From: UBA5336 sp038745855
Lineage (GTDB): Bacteria; Pseudomonadota; Alphaproteobacteria; Caulobacterales; Hyphomonadaceae
Length of the DNA stretch: 64,000 nucleotides
Assembly: GCA_038745855.1 (NCBI GenBank)
Contig: JBCDLC010000016.1
Span: 3,109 to 67,108, forward strand
Direction of reading: 5' to 3'
Shown piece by piece: positions 41,976-50,393 of the stretch. A program made the position numbers and the translations under genes. The notes beneath the pieces are model-generated. The model worked only from the letters and a program-made list of their open reading frames with translations. It was not told the DNA's origin and ran no database searches. The stretch's first letter is position 1; the number at the start of each line of letters is the position of its first letter.

Positions 41976-43760
41976 ATGCGTTTGTTTCTCATTGTATTTC
42001 TTCTGACGGCAACCTTCGTCTCTCCCACCAAAGCGCAGGCAGAGCCTCAAACGAATGTGCCTTCGCTCGCAAACATCATAGAGCGCTACATCGCATACGA
42101 AATAAACGGTGATCCCGCACGCGCCGCCGATGAGGATGATCGCGCCCCGGATCGTTGGCGGGATGTCTCTCCCGAAACACTCGCCACCCGTGCTGAAGAA
42201 GCCAAGTCCCTCAGAGAGGCACTCGATCGTGTCCCCGAGGGCAACGCAATCGATCAGGCGATCCTGGCCGCACTTCTCGATTTCGATATTGTTTCCGCCA
42301 AACACGACCTCGCCCGTATCCCTTTCACCGGCGACTACGGGTTTCACGCAGAACCTGTTTTCGCAGCATTGCAGACCCGCGTCCAATCCATCGAGGACGC
42401 CGAGGCGTGGATCTCCAGGCTCAATGATGTGCCCCGCTACTTCGATGAGCACATCACAAATATGCGCCGCGGCATCGAGACCGGGTTCACAGCCCACTCT
42501 GATCCATTGTCCGTGACGATAGATCAGATCAAAGAGCAGGCCGGAGCGACCGCCGATGATAGCAATCTCTACGTCCCGCTCGCATCGCTACCGGATAATA
42601 TCGCCGGCGCCGACGCGTCTCGACTACAATCTGAGGGCCTGCTGGCCACTAAAGCGGCCATTGCTGCGTATCGTGACCTGCTCAACTTCCTGGAGAGCGA
42701 GTACGCACCAGCTGCCCGGGCTGCGCCTGGCCTTGCGAGCCTAGAAGGGGGCCGCTTAGTGTATGCCGACCTCGTCGCACACCATACTGCTGGCGCCGGC
42801 CTTACCCCCGAAGAAATACACGTGGTTGGCCTTGAAGAAGTGGCCCGAATACGCGCCGAGATGGATGCCATCATCCTCGAGATCGAGTTCGAGGGCCATT
42901 TTTCCGAATTTCTCGCCTTCCTTAGAAACGATGCGCGTTTCTACGCCGACACAGCCGAAGATCTACTGGAGAAATCGGCAGAAATTTCAAAGCGCCTCGA
43001 CGCGATACTGCCTCTGTATTTCTCGCAGCTGCCCCGCCTACCTTACGGCGTGAGCCCGGTGCCCGCCTCGGTCGCCCCAGGGTTTACAACCGGCCGGTAC
43101 GTGCCCGGCAATGCCGAAGAGGGCCGCCCTGGGACTTATCTCGTGAACACCTACAGACTGGATCAGCGCCCGCTATACGAACTTCCTGCGCTGTCGGCCC
43201 ATGAAGCGGTGCCCGGCCACCATCTCCAGATCGCGTTATCCCAGGAACTGGACGCCGTGCCCGATTTCCGCCGCCGCTACTACGCCACGGCGTTCGGAGA
43301 GGGGTGGGGGCTCTACGCCGAAAGGCTGGCCGGGGAAGCAGGCATCTATCGCACGCCCTACGAGCGCTTCGGCGCCTTGAGCTATGAGATGTGGCGGGCG
43401 TGCCGACTCGTCGCCGATACTGGGCTCCATTGGTATGGCTGGAGCAGGGCAGAAGCTGAAACCTGCTTCAAGGAGAATTCGGCGCTCAGCCCATTGAACA
43501 TCGAAACTGAGGTGACGCGTTATATCGGCTGGCCAGGCCAGGCGACCGCTTACAAGATCGGGGAAATCCGGATTCTTGGGCTGCGGGAGACGGCCCGGGA
43601 AGTGCTTGGTGATGCGTTTGACATCCGCGCCTTCCACGATCACCTGCTTGGAGCGGGATCTATGCCATTATACTCACTGGATCGTCGGATGGAGGATTGG
43701 GTGCAAAACCAACGCAGCAGCCCAGAGACGACCGAAGAAACCGCAGACACAGCCTCCTGA
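41976..43760 (+). CDS. DUF885 family protein, probable exported metallohydrolase
   Basis: A 594-residue DUF885 protein. The signal peptide (residues 1-21) ends near TKAQA. The zinc-peptidase-like motif is in ALSAHEAVPGHHLQIA, followed about 30 residues later by FGEGWGLYAERL, the family pattern. Members are predicted peptidases related to M32-type folds. The ATG at 41976 has AGGGTG 6 bases upstream; a GTG at 41967 would lengthen the signal by three residues. Divergent from sdhC. The substrate is unknown. Confidence 0.87.
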   Translation: MRLFLIVFLLTATFVSPTKAQAEPQTNVPSLANIIERYIAYEINGDPARAADEDDRAPDRWRDVSPETLATRAEEAKSLREALDRVPEGNAIDQAILAALLDFDIVSAKHDLARIPFTGDYGFHAEPVFAALQTRVQSIEDAEAWISRLNDVPRYFDEHITNMRRGIETGFTAHSDPLSVTIDQIKEQAGATADDSNLYVPLASLPDNIAGADASRLQSEGLLATKAAIAAYRDLLNFLESEYAPAARAAPGLASLEGGRLVYADLVAHHTAGAGLTPEEIHVVGLEEVARIRAEMDAIILEIEFEGHFSEFLAFLRNDARFYADTAEDLLEKSAEISKRLDAILPLYFSQLPRLPYGVSPVPASVAPGFTTGRYVPGNAEEGRPGTYLVNTYRLDQRPLYELPALSAHEAVPGHHLQIALSQELDAVPDFRRRYYATAFGEGWGLYAERLAGEAGIYRTPYERFGALSYEMWRACRLVADTGLHWYGWSRAEAETCFKENSALSPLNIETEVTRYIGWPGQATAYKIGEIRILGLRETAREVLGDAFDIRAFHDHLLGAGSMPLYSLDRRMEDWVQNQRSSPETTEETADTAS

Positions 43761-43791
43761 CGCCTGAAACGCGTCCTCACCCATCATCCCC

Positions 43792-44409
43792 ATGACAAAT
43801 ACATGGCTCTTCACCTATGGCAGCCTGCTCTCATCGCAGAGCAGAGCCATGACAGCGCGGAGCGACCTCACACTCACCCCGGCCCGCCTGGAAGGTTGGC
43901 AACGCAGTTGGTCGGCCCGCTATGAGGACCACGGCTGCACCTATGTCGGCGCGCGCCCTGTCGAAGGGTGCACAATGACTGGTGCCATTGTGCCGGTCGA
44001 AATCGATGCCGCACTTCGCCATCGGGAGCGCAAGTATACATTTCGCCAGATCGACCTCGGACGGTTATCCGTGCCAGCCGCATCCGAACGCCCCGATTTC
44101 GGTCCAGGCGGCGAGGATGCCAAGCTCTTCGTGCTTCACATCGATCGCCCTCGGCCACCGGACTCAGATCATCCGATCGCCCAATCCTACGTCGACACCT
44201 GCCTCGAGGGTTGTTTCGAAATCGGCGGTGAAGCCATGGCGCAGAGTTTCCTGCTGGAAACCGATATCTGGACCCGCGACTGGATTGATGATCGGTCTTT
44301 CAGGACCCTAAAACATCCGGCATCGCCCCGCTTCGATGCAAAAACCCATACGCGCATCGACGCGTTGCTCGAGGCGCTTCAACTCCTACCACTCCGCGAA
44401 GGCCGCTAA
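43792..44409 (+). CDS. Gamma-glutamylcyclotransferase-like (AIG2 fold) protein
   Basis: A 205-residue protein with the opening strand and loop WLFTYGSLL characteristic of the gamma-glutamylcyclotransferase fold, and the R.RKYTFRQIDL segment where the catalytic Glu usually lies (RERKYTFRQI). ChaC-type enzymes degrade glutathione; AIG2-like members vary. The exact activity is unproven. It follows DUF885 by 31 bases on the same strand and precedes the siroheme synthase-like gene. Confidence 0.75.
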   Translation: MTNTWLFTYGSLLSSQSRAMTARSDLTLTPARLEGWQRSWSARYEDHGCTYVGARPVEGCTMTGAIVPVEIDAALRHRERKYTFRQIDLGRLSVPAASERPDFGPGGEDAKLFVLHIDRPRPPDSDHPIAQSYVDTCLEGCFEIGGEAMAQSFLLETDIWTRDWIDDRSFRTLKHPASPRFDAKTHTRIDALLEALQLLPLREGR

Positions 44410-44487
44410 GACGAGCACCGCCGGACTGGGCAGGACGAAGCCCGCATCGCAGCTTCCGTTGTACACGCATTCGCGATAGGCGAAGGG

Positions 44488-45432
44488 ATGGACGTCTTTC
44501 CCGTTTTTTTCCGCATGCAAGGCGCCACCGTGGGTGTCTTCGGAGGCGGCGAGAATGCTCGCCGAAAGGTGCGACTACTGGCAAAGACACCGGCAAAGAT
44601 CCTGATTTTCGCCGAAAAGCTCGACCCGGACTTCGAGGCAGAATTCGCGCCTCGGATCCACCATTTCGGCATATCAGCGGCCCCGGCACATCTCCCCAAC
44701 TGCCGCTTTGTGATCATCGCAGAGCCCGACGATACACTCGCAGAGGCCGCTGTCGGCGCGGCAAGAGCAGCGAATGTCCCAATCAACCGGGTCGACGAGC
44801 TCGATTGGTGCGACTTTATCGTTCCCTCTATGCTCGATCGGGGAAAGATCGTGGCTGCCGTATCGTCAGGAGGCGCTGCGCCCGTGCTCGCCAGGAATAT
44901 TCGGGGCGCGCTTGAAACGCTGATGCCCCCAACCCTGACGGCGCTTGCAGACGTGGCCTTCAACCTCAGGGGGCCCGTCTTCAAAGCCCTCACATCGGAA
45001 ACCGACCGGCGGCGCTTCTGGGAAGATTTCTTCGCTGGCCCGACGGCGGCGAACATTCTCGCCGGCGAGACTGTCGGCGATCTGTCCCGCCTGCCAGCCG
45101 AGTTCGCCGCACGAAAAGAGAAGGCGACACCCGCCCAACCGCCGGTCGATATCCTGTCTCCGCCCAACGGCACTGCCGATCAGGTGTCGCTCCGTGCTTT
45201 TCGGGCCCTGCAGGTCGCCGAGTGGGCCGGTTTTGCGCCACGCACAGACACTGCCCTGCTGGAACTGATCCGCCGCGACGCAGACCGCATCGTCATGGAC
45301 GGCGGAACGACCGGACTGATCGATGCGGTATTGGGCGGCGCCCGATGCGTCGTTATCCTGCCGGAAGCGCAGCAAGCCCCGATCAAGACCGCTTTGGAAG
45401 AAGCCGGTATCGCTTGGCGGGTGCTGACGTGA
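44488..45432 (+). CDS. Siroheme synthase: precorrin-2 dehydrogenase/ferrochelatase domain with a degenerate methyltransferase remnant
   Basis: A 314-residue protein. Residues 1 to about 205 match the N-terminal half of CysG/Met8: VGVFGGGENARRKVRLL (NAD site), INRVDELDWCDFIVPSML, and SSGGAAPVLARNIRGALETLMP. This half makes sirohydrochlorin and siroheme. The last 95 residues follow the order of the uroporphyrinogen methyltransferase N-subdomain (SLRAFRALQVAEWAGFA, LELIRRDADRIVM, GLIDAVLGGARCVVIL, GIAWRVL). However, the glycine-rich start motif and the GGDP motif are lost and the C-subdomain is missing. SUMT activity should be absent; another enzyme must make precorrin-2. Confidence 0.85.
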   Translation: MDVFPVFFRMQGATVGVFGGGENARRKVRLLAKTPAKILIFAEKLDPDFEAEFAPRIHHFGISAAPAHLPNCRFVIIAEPDDTLAEAAVGAARAANVPINRVDELDWCDFIVPSMLDRGKIVAAVSSGGAAPVLARNIRGALETLMPPTLTALADVAFNLRGPVFKALTSETDRRRFWEDFFAGPTAANILAGETVGDLSRLPAEFAARKEKATPAQPPVDILSPPNGTADQVSLRAFRALQVAEWAGFAPRTDTALLELIRRDADRIVMDGGTTGLIDAVLGGARCVVILPEAQQAPIKTALEEAGIAWRVLT

Positions 45433-45441
45433 AGCTTTAGC

Positions 45442-46380
45442 TCAGAGCGTCAGTTTGCCGGGCGCGATAGTGACAAGCTCATCCATCAACGGCTTGGGCG
45501 TCGGGATGATTTTCCGCGCGTCGAGATCGAGGGTGACCGCCACTGCCTCAGCCGTCGCCCACGGGAGCCCCGAAACCGGATCGAGCACCCAGTGAACGAG
45601 GGTGTGAACTTTTTCCTCCACCCGGCCGAGCGATGACCGGATCTCGAACAGATCGCCGGCCCGGGGATAGCGGTGGTAGACAAGCCGATACTCAAGTACA
45701 GCCCCGCCCATGCGGGGGCCTTTCCCGTCGGTGTCCGTTGGCGCGCCAGCCACCCGGCGACGCCAATCATACAGCAGGTTCGGCACCGAATCCGAAAGGC
45801 GCCCCATGATCCACTGTGGTGCCATACGACCGTGAACATCGATATGGGTCGGCGGCACCATACCGCGGCCAATAACCTTGGCGCCACTTGCGTCAGCCGC
45901 CGCGACCGTCGCGGCTTCCATGGCGCGTACCGGGGCATCCGGTCGGACTGATCGCGGCGCCGTCGTCTCCGGAGCATCGGCCATGAGCGATTGCAACGCG
46001 TCGCGGCTACGTGCCGACCATGGAAACGGTGCGCCAGAGCGCGCTTCGGCATGCCGGATCCGGGTCCTGAAAGCAGCGGATACCACACCGGACGCGTGCC
46101 GTATCTCCTTGTAGATCACCGCATCACACATCCCCACTTCGAGCACCGATGCCGTCATCGTCAGCGGTGCACCCGGCAGGGCTTCCCGCATGAAACGGAT
46201 ATGCTGATCGGTTGGGATCAAGGTAGAGTAGCCGCTCGGATGAAACGCCTGGGGGACATGAACCGCATGGGCAAGATGGCCGAGTCCTTCCTGCGCTTTC
46301 TCGACATAGACGCGCACATTCATGTGCCCCATCTCGTCGCAATCCCAGGTGTTTGCGCTGCCTTGCCAAAGGGTGATCAT
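45442..46380 (-). CDS. Double-hotdog acyl-CoA thioesterase family protein
   Basis: A 312-residue protein with two hotdog domains. The first begins NTWDCDEMGHMNVRVYVEKAQ, with the 4HBT-type Asp/His pattern. The second starts near GMVPPTHIDVHGRMAPQWIMGRL. Such proteins hydrolyse acyl-CoA or acyl-ACP thioesters. It is convergent with the siroheme synthase gene, 9 bases apart, and has no operon partner on its strand; the 338-base region upstream carries a probable small RNA on the opposite strand. Confidence 0.84.
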   Translation of the reverse strand: MITLWQGSANTWDCDEMGHMNVRVYVEKAQEGLGHLAHAVHVPQAFHPSGYSTLIPTDQHIRFMREALPGAPLTMTASVLEVGMCDAVIYKEIRHASGVVSAAFRTRIRHAEARSGAPFPWSARSRDALQSLMADAPETTAPRSVRPDAPVRAMEAATVAAADASGAKVIGRGMVPPTHIDVHGRMAPQWIMGRLSDSVPNLLYDWRRRVAGAPTDTDGKGPRMGGAVLEYRLVYHRYPRAGDLFEIRSSLGRVEEKVHTLVHWVLDPVSGLPWATAEAVAVTLDLDARKIIPTPKPLMDELVTIAPGKLTL

Positions 46381-46400
46381 CAGAGCTGGTTCCGATTATA

Positions 46401-46666
46401 GAAATCTCGCAAGGCAGTTACCCGGGCTTTCCCACCTTGTCGAACCGGCCCTGGGCACGAGTATTCCCGCCGCGCACGAAACGGTGGGCGGAAGCGCGCC
46501 CTGGAGGCTGAAACCGTTGGACGAACAACGTCACGCTTAGCATCCTGCGATTTCAGAAGAACAGCGGCCAGAATAGCGGCTGTCGACTGTGCAGGGTGAG
46601 AGCCGAACCGGCCATATCCTGCACGCGGGCCCCCTCCGATGACCCCCTGGAGGGGGCCTTTCTTTT
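46401..46666 (+). ncRNA. Candidate structured small RNA ending in a strong terminator
   Basis: Between the thioesterase start and the cckA stop, both on the minus strand, the plus strand carries several stems. GAAATC..GC at 46401-46410 can pair with GCGATTTC at 46547-46554, ACAGC/GCTGT pair at 46561-46583, and a nested hairpin GTGCAGG/CCTGCAC with an inner GCCG/CGGC sits at 46589-46624. A terminator follows immediately. No plus-strand gene lies upstream that this could serve. I do not recognise 6S, tmRNA, SRP or RNase P motifs. The 5' end is a guess. Confidence 0.5.
46628..46666 (+). terminator. Strong rho-independent terminator on the plus strand
   Basis: GGCCCCCTCC pairs perfectly with GGAGGGGGCC (10 bp) around an 11-base loop and is followed by TTTCTTTT. 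On the minus strand no T tract follows, so it does not serve cckA. It would end the proposed small RNA or any antisense read-through from the siroheme synthase gene. Confidence 0.88.
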
Positions 46667-46718
46667 GCCGCTTTAAATTACATGGGACCGCTGCTTGGGC
46701 TGTTACAGAGGGCCTGCG

Positions 46719-49349
46719 TCAGGCGACCATTTTGTCGGCTGCTTCGGCGCGACGTGACAATTCCAGCTTCACGCGTTCCGCCAGTTTGGCAACATTGAAG
46801 GGCTTTGGCAGGAAGGATACTTCGCGGTTCTCATCGAGCTGTTTTGCGATATCCCGTTCGGCGTAGCCGGAAATGAAAATTATGCGGGCATCGCCCAGAT
46901 GCGCAGCGGCTTCCTTGATCAATGTGGGCCCGTCCATCCCGGGCATGACCACATCCGAGATCACCAGGTCGAATGCACCGGACTCCGCTTCAAGAATCTC
47001 AAGCGCCTCTTCCCCGTCACACGCCTGCTCAACGTCATAACCCCGGTTTTCCAGCAGCTTTGCAGCCATGGCTCGGACGCCCGGCTCGTCTTCAACGAGC
47101 AAGATCCGCCCCCGACCGGACATATCGACCGGCCGGGCGACAACCGTTTGCACGGTCTCCTCAGGAGTCTCGACAGGCACTTCGTCGGCGGCCAATGCAG
47201 GAAGATAGATGTGAAAGCTCGTGCCTTCACCCACAGTGGACGTAGGACAAATGTAGCCGCCCGACTGCTTGATAATTCCGTACACTGTCGACAGGCCAAG
47301 CCCCGTTCCGACCCCGACCGCCTTGGTTGTAAAGAAGGGTTGGAAGATCTTGTCGATGACGGAAGCTGGTATGCCATGCCCGTTGTCAGACACTTCGATC
47401 AGAAGGTAGTCGCCCTCCTCAACAAACCCAAAACCCGCCTTGTGGGCATCCTCTGCGGCCGCCCTGTCCGTGCGGATGGTCAGCTTCCCACCATTCGCTT
47501 TCGCCAGCATGGCATCCCGGGCATTGGTCGCAAGGTTGATGATAGCGGTTTCAAGCTGGTTCTTGTCGGCCTTGATGTGAGGCACGTCCCGGCCGTGCCG
47601 GATATCCAGTTCGACGCGCTCATCTATGATCTGACGCAGCAAGAGAGAAAATTCCGATAGAAAGTCTGTGACGTTCAGAACATCAGATTTGAAGGTTTGC
47701 TGGCGCGCGTAGGCCAGAAGCATGCGCACAAGGTCCCGGGCCCGGACGCTGAATTCGTGGATATTCTTCAAATTCTCATAGGATGGATCACCGACTGGAT
47801 GGCGCGTCGTCAGCGTATCGGTGTTCAACATGATGCCGGTAAGCACATTGTTGAAGTCGTGAGCCACGCCACCAGCCAATTGGCCGATTGCCTGCATCTT
47901 CTCACCTTGGGCCAAGCGCATTTCGAGCGCCTTCTGTTCCGTCATATCGATGATGTAGGCAACAGCCGGACGCCCTTGGCTATCCAAGGAAACAAAGAGG
48001 CTCACACTCCGGGTCTCATCGCCAGCCAGTTCCAAGCCGACAAGTTTGTCGATGGCGTCCGTGAGGCCGTCATTGAGCGCATCAATTCCGGACTGGGCTG
48101 CAAAAAGGTCGGCAAAGCGTGTGCCAGGTACAGCGCGCCCCTTCGTTAATTCCATCAGCGCCGGATTGGCGTCGACGATGATTGCGCCTTCAACAGTCTC
48201 TCCAGTGAGACGTACGGCACCAAATGGGGCATCGTCGAACATAGGATCGGCTTCAATCCCCGCCTGCTGGTGATCTGCGTTGGTGAGCGTCGCTGACGCT
48301 GGCTGTGCAGTGATCTTGTCCTGAACGGGTTGAAGCAGGATACGGCCGTGGGCGTTGACCCCTTTACCGGCCCAACTTGACGTCGCCTGGACGGGAATTT
48401 CGATACCATCTCGGCTGCGAAGTTGGATATCGCACGTCGAGGACGCCCTCGCTTTTCGGTCGCGGGTCAAACGCTTCACGAATTCAGGTCGCATGATGTC
48501 GTCGATACGAACCGACTGGACCGGATGCGAAAGACCAAGGTGGTCGCGGACCCAATGGTTGGCGTACATCAGCGTTCCGTCCGGGCGGACAGCGAGAAAG
48601 CCCATCGGCGCGTCTTCGACATAAAGGGCGCGCAGATCCGCATCGCCCGTCATGTCCTGATTGCCAGCGAGCCTGCGCAAACGCCAAAGGACACGGCCCT
48701 TGGGGAGCGGTGCCACTGCGACTTCATATTGAGCGGGGATGCCGTCCAGCCCCATGGCAACCGGAGGAAGCGTTTCGCGCTGGGTCTGCCCACTGCGCGC
48801 TGCCTTGGACAAGCGGTAAACAGGCGCGGAAACGCCAGGGGATGCTGCGAAAACCTCATCCACTGACAAGGTCCCGTCCGGCTTTGCGTCATCGACCCGC
48901 GCCATGATCGCAAGATCTCGGTAAGCGCTATTCGACACAATTGGCGTGCCGGCCCTGTCGGTGACCAGTACCGCCTCGTCGAGTGCATCAATCCACGCAA
49001 ATCGCGGCCCTGATGGAAGAACGGCTCGGGCAGCGGCTTCGCGCTCGGGGAACAGGCCAAGCCGCTGCCCCGCGCCGCGCAACATCCAGAGCAGGAAAAC
49101 CATGCCCGTTGATCCCATGGCTATCAGAAGGACTGGTCCTGACGTTCCCACAGCCCGCGGCCACGCAATCGCGACCGCGGCAGAGGCCGCCGCCACAAGC
49201 AGCGATATCCAGAAGACCAATTGGAAGGGATCAAGTTTTCCCAGGACCTGAGGTGCGAGGCTCTCGGCTGTCCCACTCGCCATGCCAGACGACCTATCGA
49301 CGGCCGACACGCTCTCTATCAACTGAAAGCGGTCTTCCTGGCTTTCCAT
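46719..49349 (-). CDS. cckA: Cell-cycle hybrid histidine kinase CckA
   Basis: An 876-residue hybrid kinase. Two hydrophobic helices (about 43-62 and 71-90) are followed by PAS-like sensor regions to about 470. The HisKA domain has His497 in GQLAGGVAHDFNNVLTGI, the typical CckA sequence. An ATPase domain follows with NLATNARDAM, DNGHGIP and TGLGLSTVYGI. The C-terminal receiver has Asp799 in ISDVVMPGMDG and the late Lys in LPKPF. CckA phosphorylates ChpT and then CtrA and CpdR, setting replication and division timing. The ATG at 49349 has GGAG 8 bases upstream; an earlier in-frame start at 49451 lacks one. Confidence 0.95.
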   Translation of the reverse strand: MESQEDRFQLIESVSAVDRSSGMASGTAESLAPQVLGKLDPFQLVFWISLLVAAASAAVAIAWPRAVGTSGPVLLIAMGSTGMVFLLWMLRGAGQRLGLFPEREAAARAVLPSGPRFAWIDALDEAVLVTDRAGTPIVSNSAYRDLAIMARVDDAKPDGTLSVDEVFAASPGVSAPVYRLSKAARSGQTQRETLPPVAMGLDGIPAQYEVAVAPLPKGRVLWRLRRLAGNQDMTGDADLRALYVEDAPMGFLAVRPDGTLMYANHWVRDHLGLSHPVQSVRIDDIMRPEFVKRLTRDRKARASSTCDIQLRSRDGIEIPVQATSSWAGKGVNAHGRILLQPVQDKITAQPASATLTNADHQQAGIEADPMFDDAPFGAVRLTGETVEGAIIVDANPALMELTKGRAVPGTRFADLFAAQSGIDALNDGLTDAIDKLVGLELAGDETRSVSLFVSLDSQGRPAVAYIIDMTEQKALEMRLAQGEKMQAIGQLAGGVAHDFNNVLTGIMLNTDTLTTRHPVGDPSYENLKNIHEFSVRARDLVRMLLAYARQQTFKSDVLNVTDFLSEFSLLLRQIIDERVELDIRHGRDVPHIKADKNQLETAIINLATNARDAMLAKANGGKLTIRTDRAAAEDAHKAGFGFVEEGDYLLIEVSDNGHGIPASVIDKIFQPFFTTKAVGVGTGLGLSTVYGIIKQSGGYICPTSTVGEGTSFHIYLPALAADEVPVETPEETVQTVVARPVDMSGRGRILLVEDEPGVRAMAAKLLENRGYDVEQACDGEEALEILEAESGAFDLVISDVVMPGMDGPTLIKEAAAHLGDARIIFISGYAERDIAKQLDENREVSFLPKPFNVAKLAERVKLELSRRAEAADKMVA

Positions 49350-49549
49350 CGGTCCAACTCCAGCAATACGACACCGTTGCTTACGCTCTTGCGCCGATTC
49401 GGCAGCCGTCTCGCCCGTTTTGAGGAACAACACAGACAAGCGACATAACAATAGAGTTGAAACGATATGGCAGGACTTGGTTAATCAACCTCAAAAGGGA
49501 ATTAATCAGCGGACGTTCTGGAAACCGATATTTGCGCCGGACGACAGAA

Positions 49550-49574
49550 CGCCGCCTGGTGGAACCAGACGGCG
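49550..49574 (-). terminator. Hairpin downstream of the FecR-like gene
   Basis: CGCCG-C-CTGG and CCAG-A-CGGCG form a 9-bp stem with one mismatch around a 5-base loop, 23 bases past the FecR-like stop on the minus strand. A weak TTCTGT follows. A probable terminator that separates this gene from cckA; the T tract is poor. Confidence 0.45.
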
Positions 49575-49596
49575 CCCTAACCGAAGATCTTAGGTG

Positions 49597-50223
49597 TCAG
49601 GAGCTGGTCGCTTCGAAGAAACCGAAGAGGCCGTCATCAAGGCCTGAACCGGCATCAAAGGCATCGTTGAGATTGCCAGCCGTCGGTCCGCCCACAGTAC
49701 CGCTTCCACTTCCGACAGGGCCGTCGCCACTGACGGTCCCCGCTTCACCGGAACCTGCCAGACCCGTACCTGAAGAAGAGCCCCCGCCTGATGCTGCAGC
49801 AGCCGCGACCGCAATAGAACCGAGGCCGGCCCCGCCTGCCGTGGTGACTGTTCCCGTATTCAGACGAAGCCCGGCGCGTGCACTGTTACTGGCGGTAGCA
49901 CCGGTGGTCTGCTCAGCCACTCGTTCGAGTGATGCGGACTGCGCGGTGCAGAAGCTCTCGTCGATCACAGCCATGGCTGGCGCTTGGAATGAGAGGTCGC
50001 ATCCCTCAGCCGAAACATCCACCGCACCATCAGCGCGAACAATTAATCTGTCTTTTTCAAACAGTTGCAATTGTGGCGAAGCCGGGAGCGCTTCGCCATT
50101 CCGGAGCACAACAACGGAGCCTTGTTCCCCAGTGACGGAGATTATTGTCCCTGCAGCGTCTGCACCTGCCGTTCCCGCAAACAGCACCACAGCTGCACAG
50201 CTTGCTAAAATCAGTCGTTTCAT
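49597..50223 (-). CDS. Exported FecR-like domain protein with a Gly/Ser-rich tail
   Basis: A 208-residue protein with a signal peptide (1-23). The segment GTIISVTGEQGSVVVLRNGE followed by LFEKDRLIVRADGAVDV is the pattern of periplasmic FecR-type domains. Two cysteines lie at CDLSF and ESFCTAQ. From about residue 110 it becomes low-complexity (Ala, Gly, Ser, Thr), ending in GGLDDGLFGFFEATSS-like acidic/aromatic residues. Not a classical FecR, as no anti-sigma part is seen. It lies next to the RTX protein gene on the same strand, 170 bases apart, and could support it at the cell surface; that is inference. Confidence 0.7.
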   Translation of the reverse strand: MKRLILASCAAVVLFAGTAGADAAGTIISVTGEQGSVVVLRNGEALPASPQLQLFEKDRLIVRADGAVDVSAEGCDLSFQAPAMAVIDESFCTAQSASLERVAEQTTGATASNSARAGLRLNTGTVTTAGGAGLGSIAVAAAAASGGGSSSGTGLAGSGEAGTVSGDGPVGSGSGTVGGPTAGNLNDAFDAGSGLDDGLFGFFEATSS

Positions 50224-50393
50224 AGGTTACCCCAACTCCGATCTTCGGTTCTCTTCTCGAGAGCATTGGCCAGAAACCTGACCAACATGGCGCCCCATGC
50301 ACCGATTAATCGCCCCGCCGTTTCTGGCCTTATAGCACGAAACCGATGGAGTGTCGTGAACAGGGGCGCCGCTACGCATTCTACGTTTCAGTT

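Noticed and set aside
46401..46627. 6S, tmRNA, SRP RNA or tRNA in the gap upstream of cckA
   Set aside because: I found no tmRNA tag reading frame ending in Ala-Ala, no SRP core sequence, and no complete TPsiC arm. A GGTTCGAC on the minus strand has no matching stem. It is kept only as an unassigned RNA candidate.
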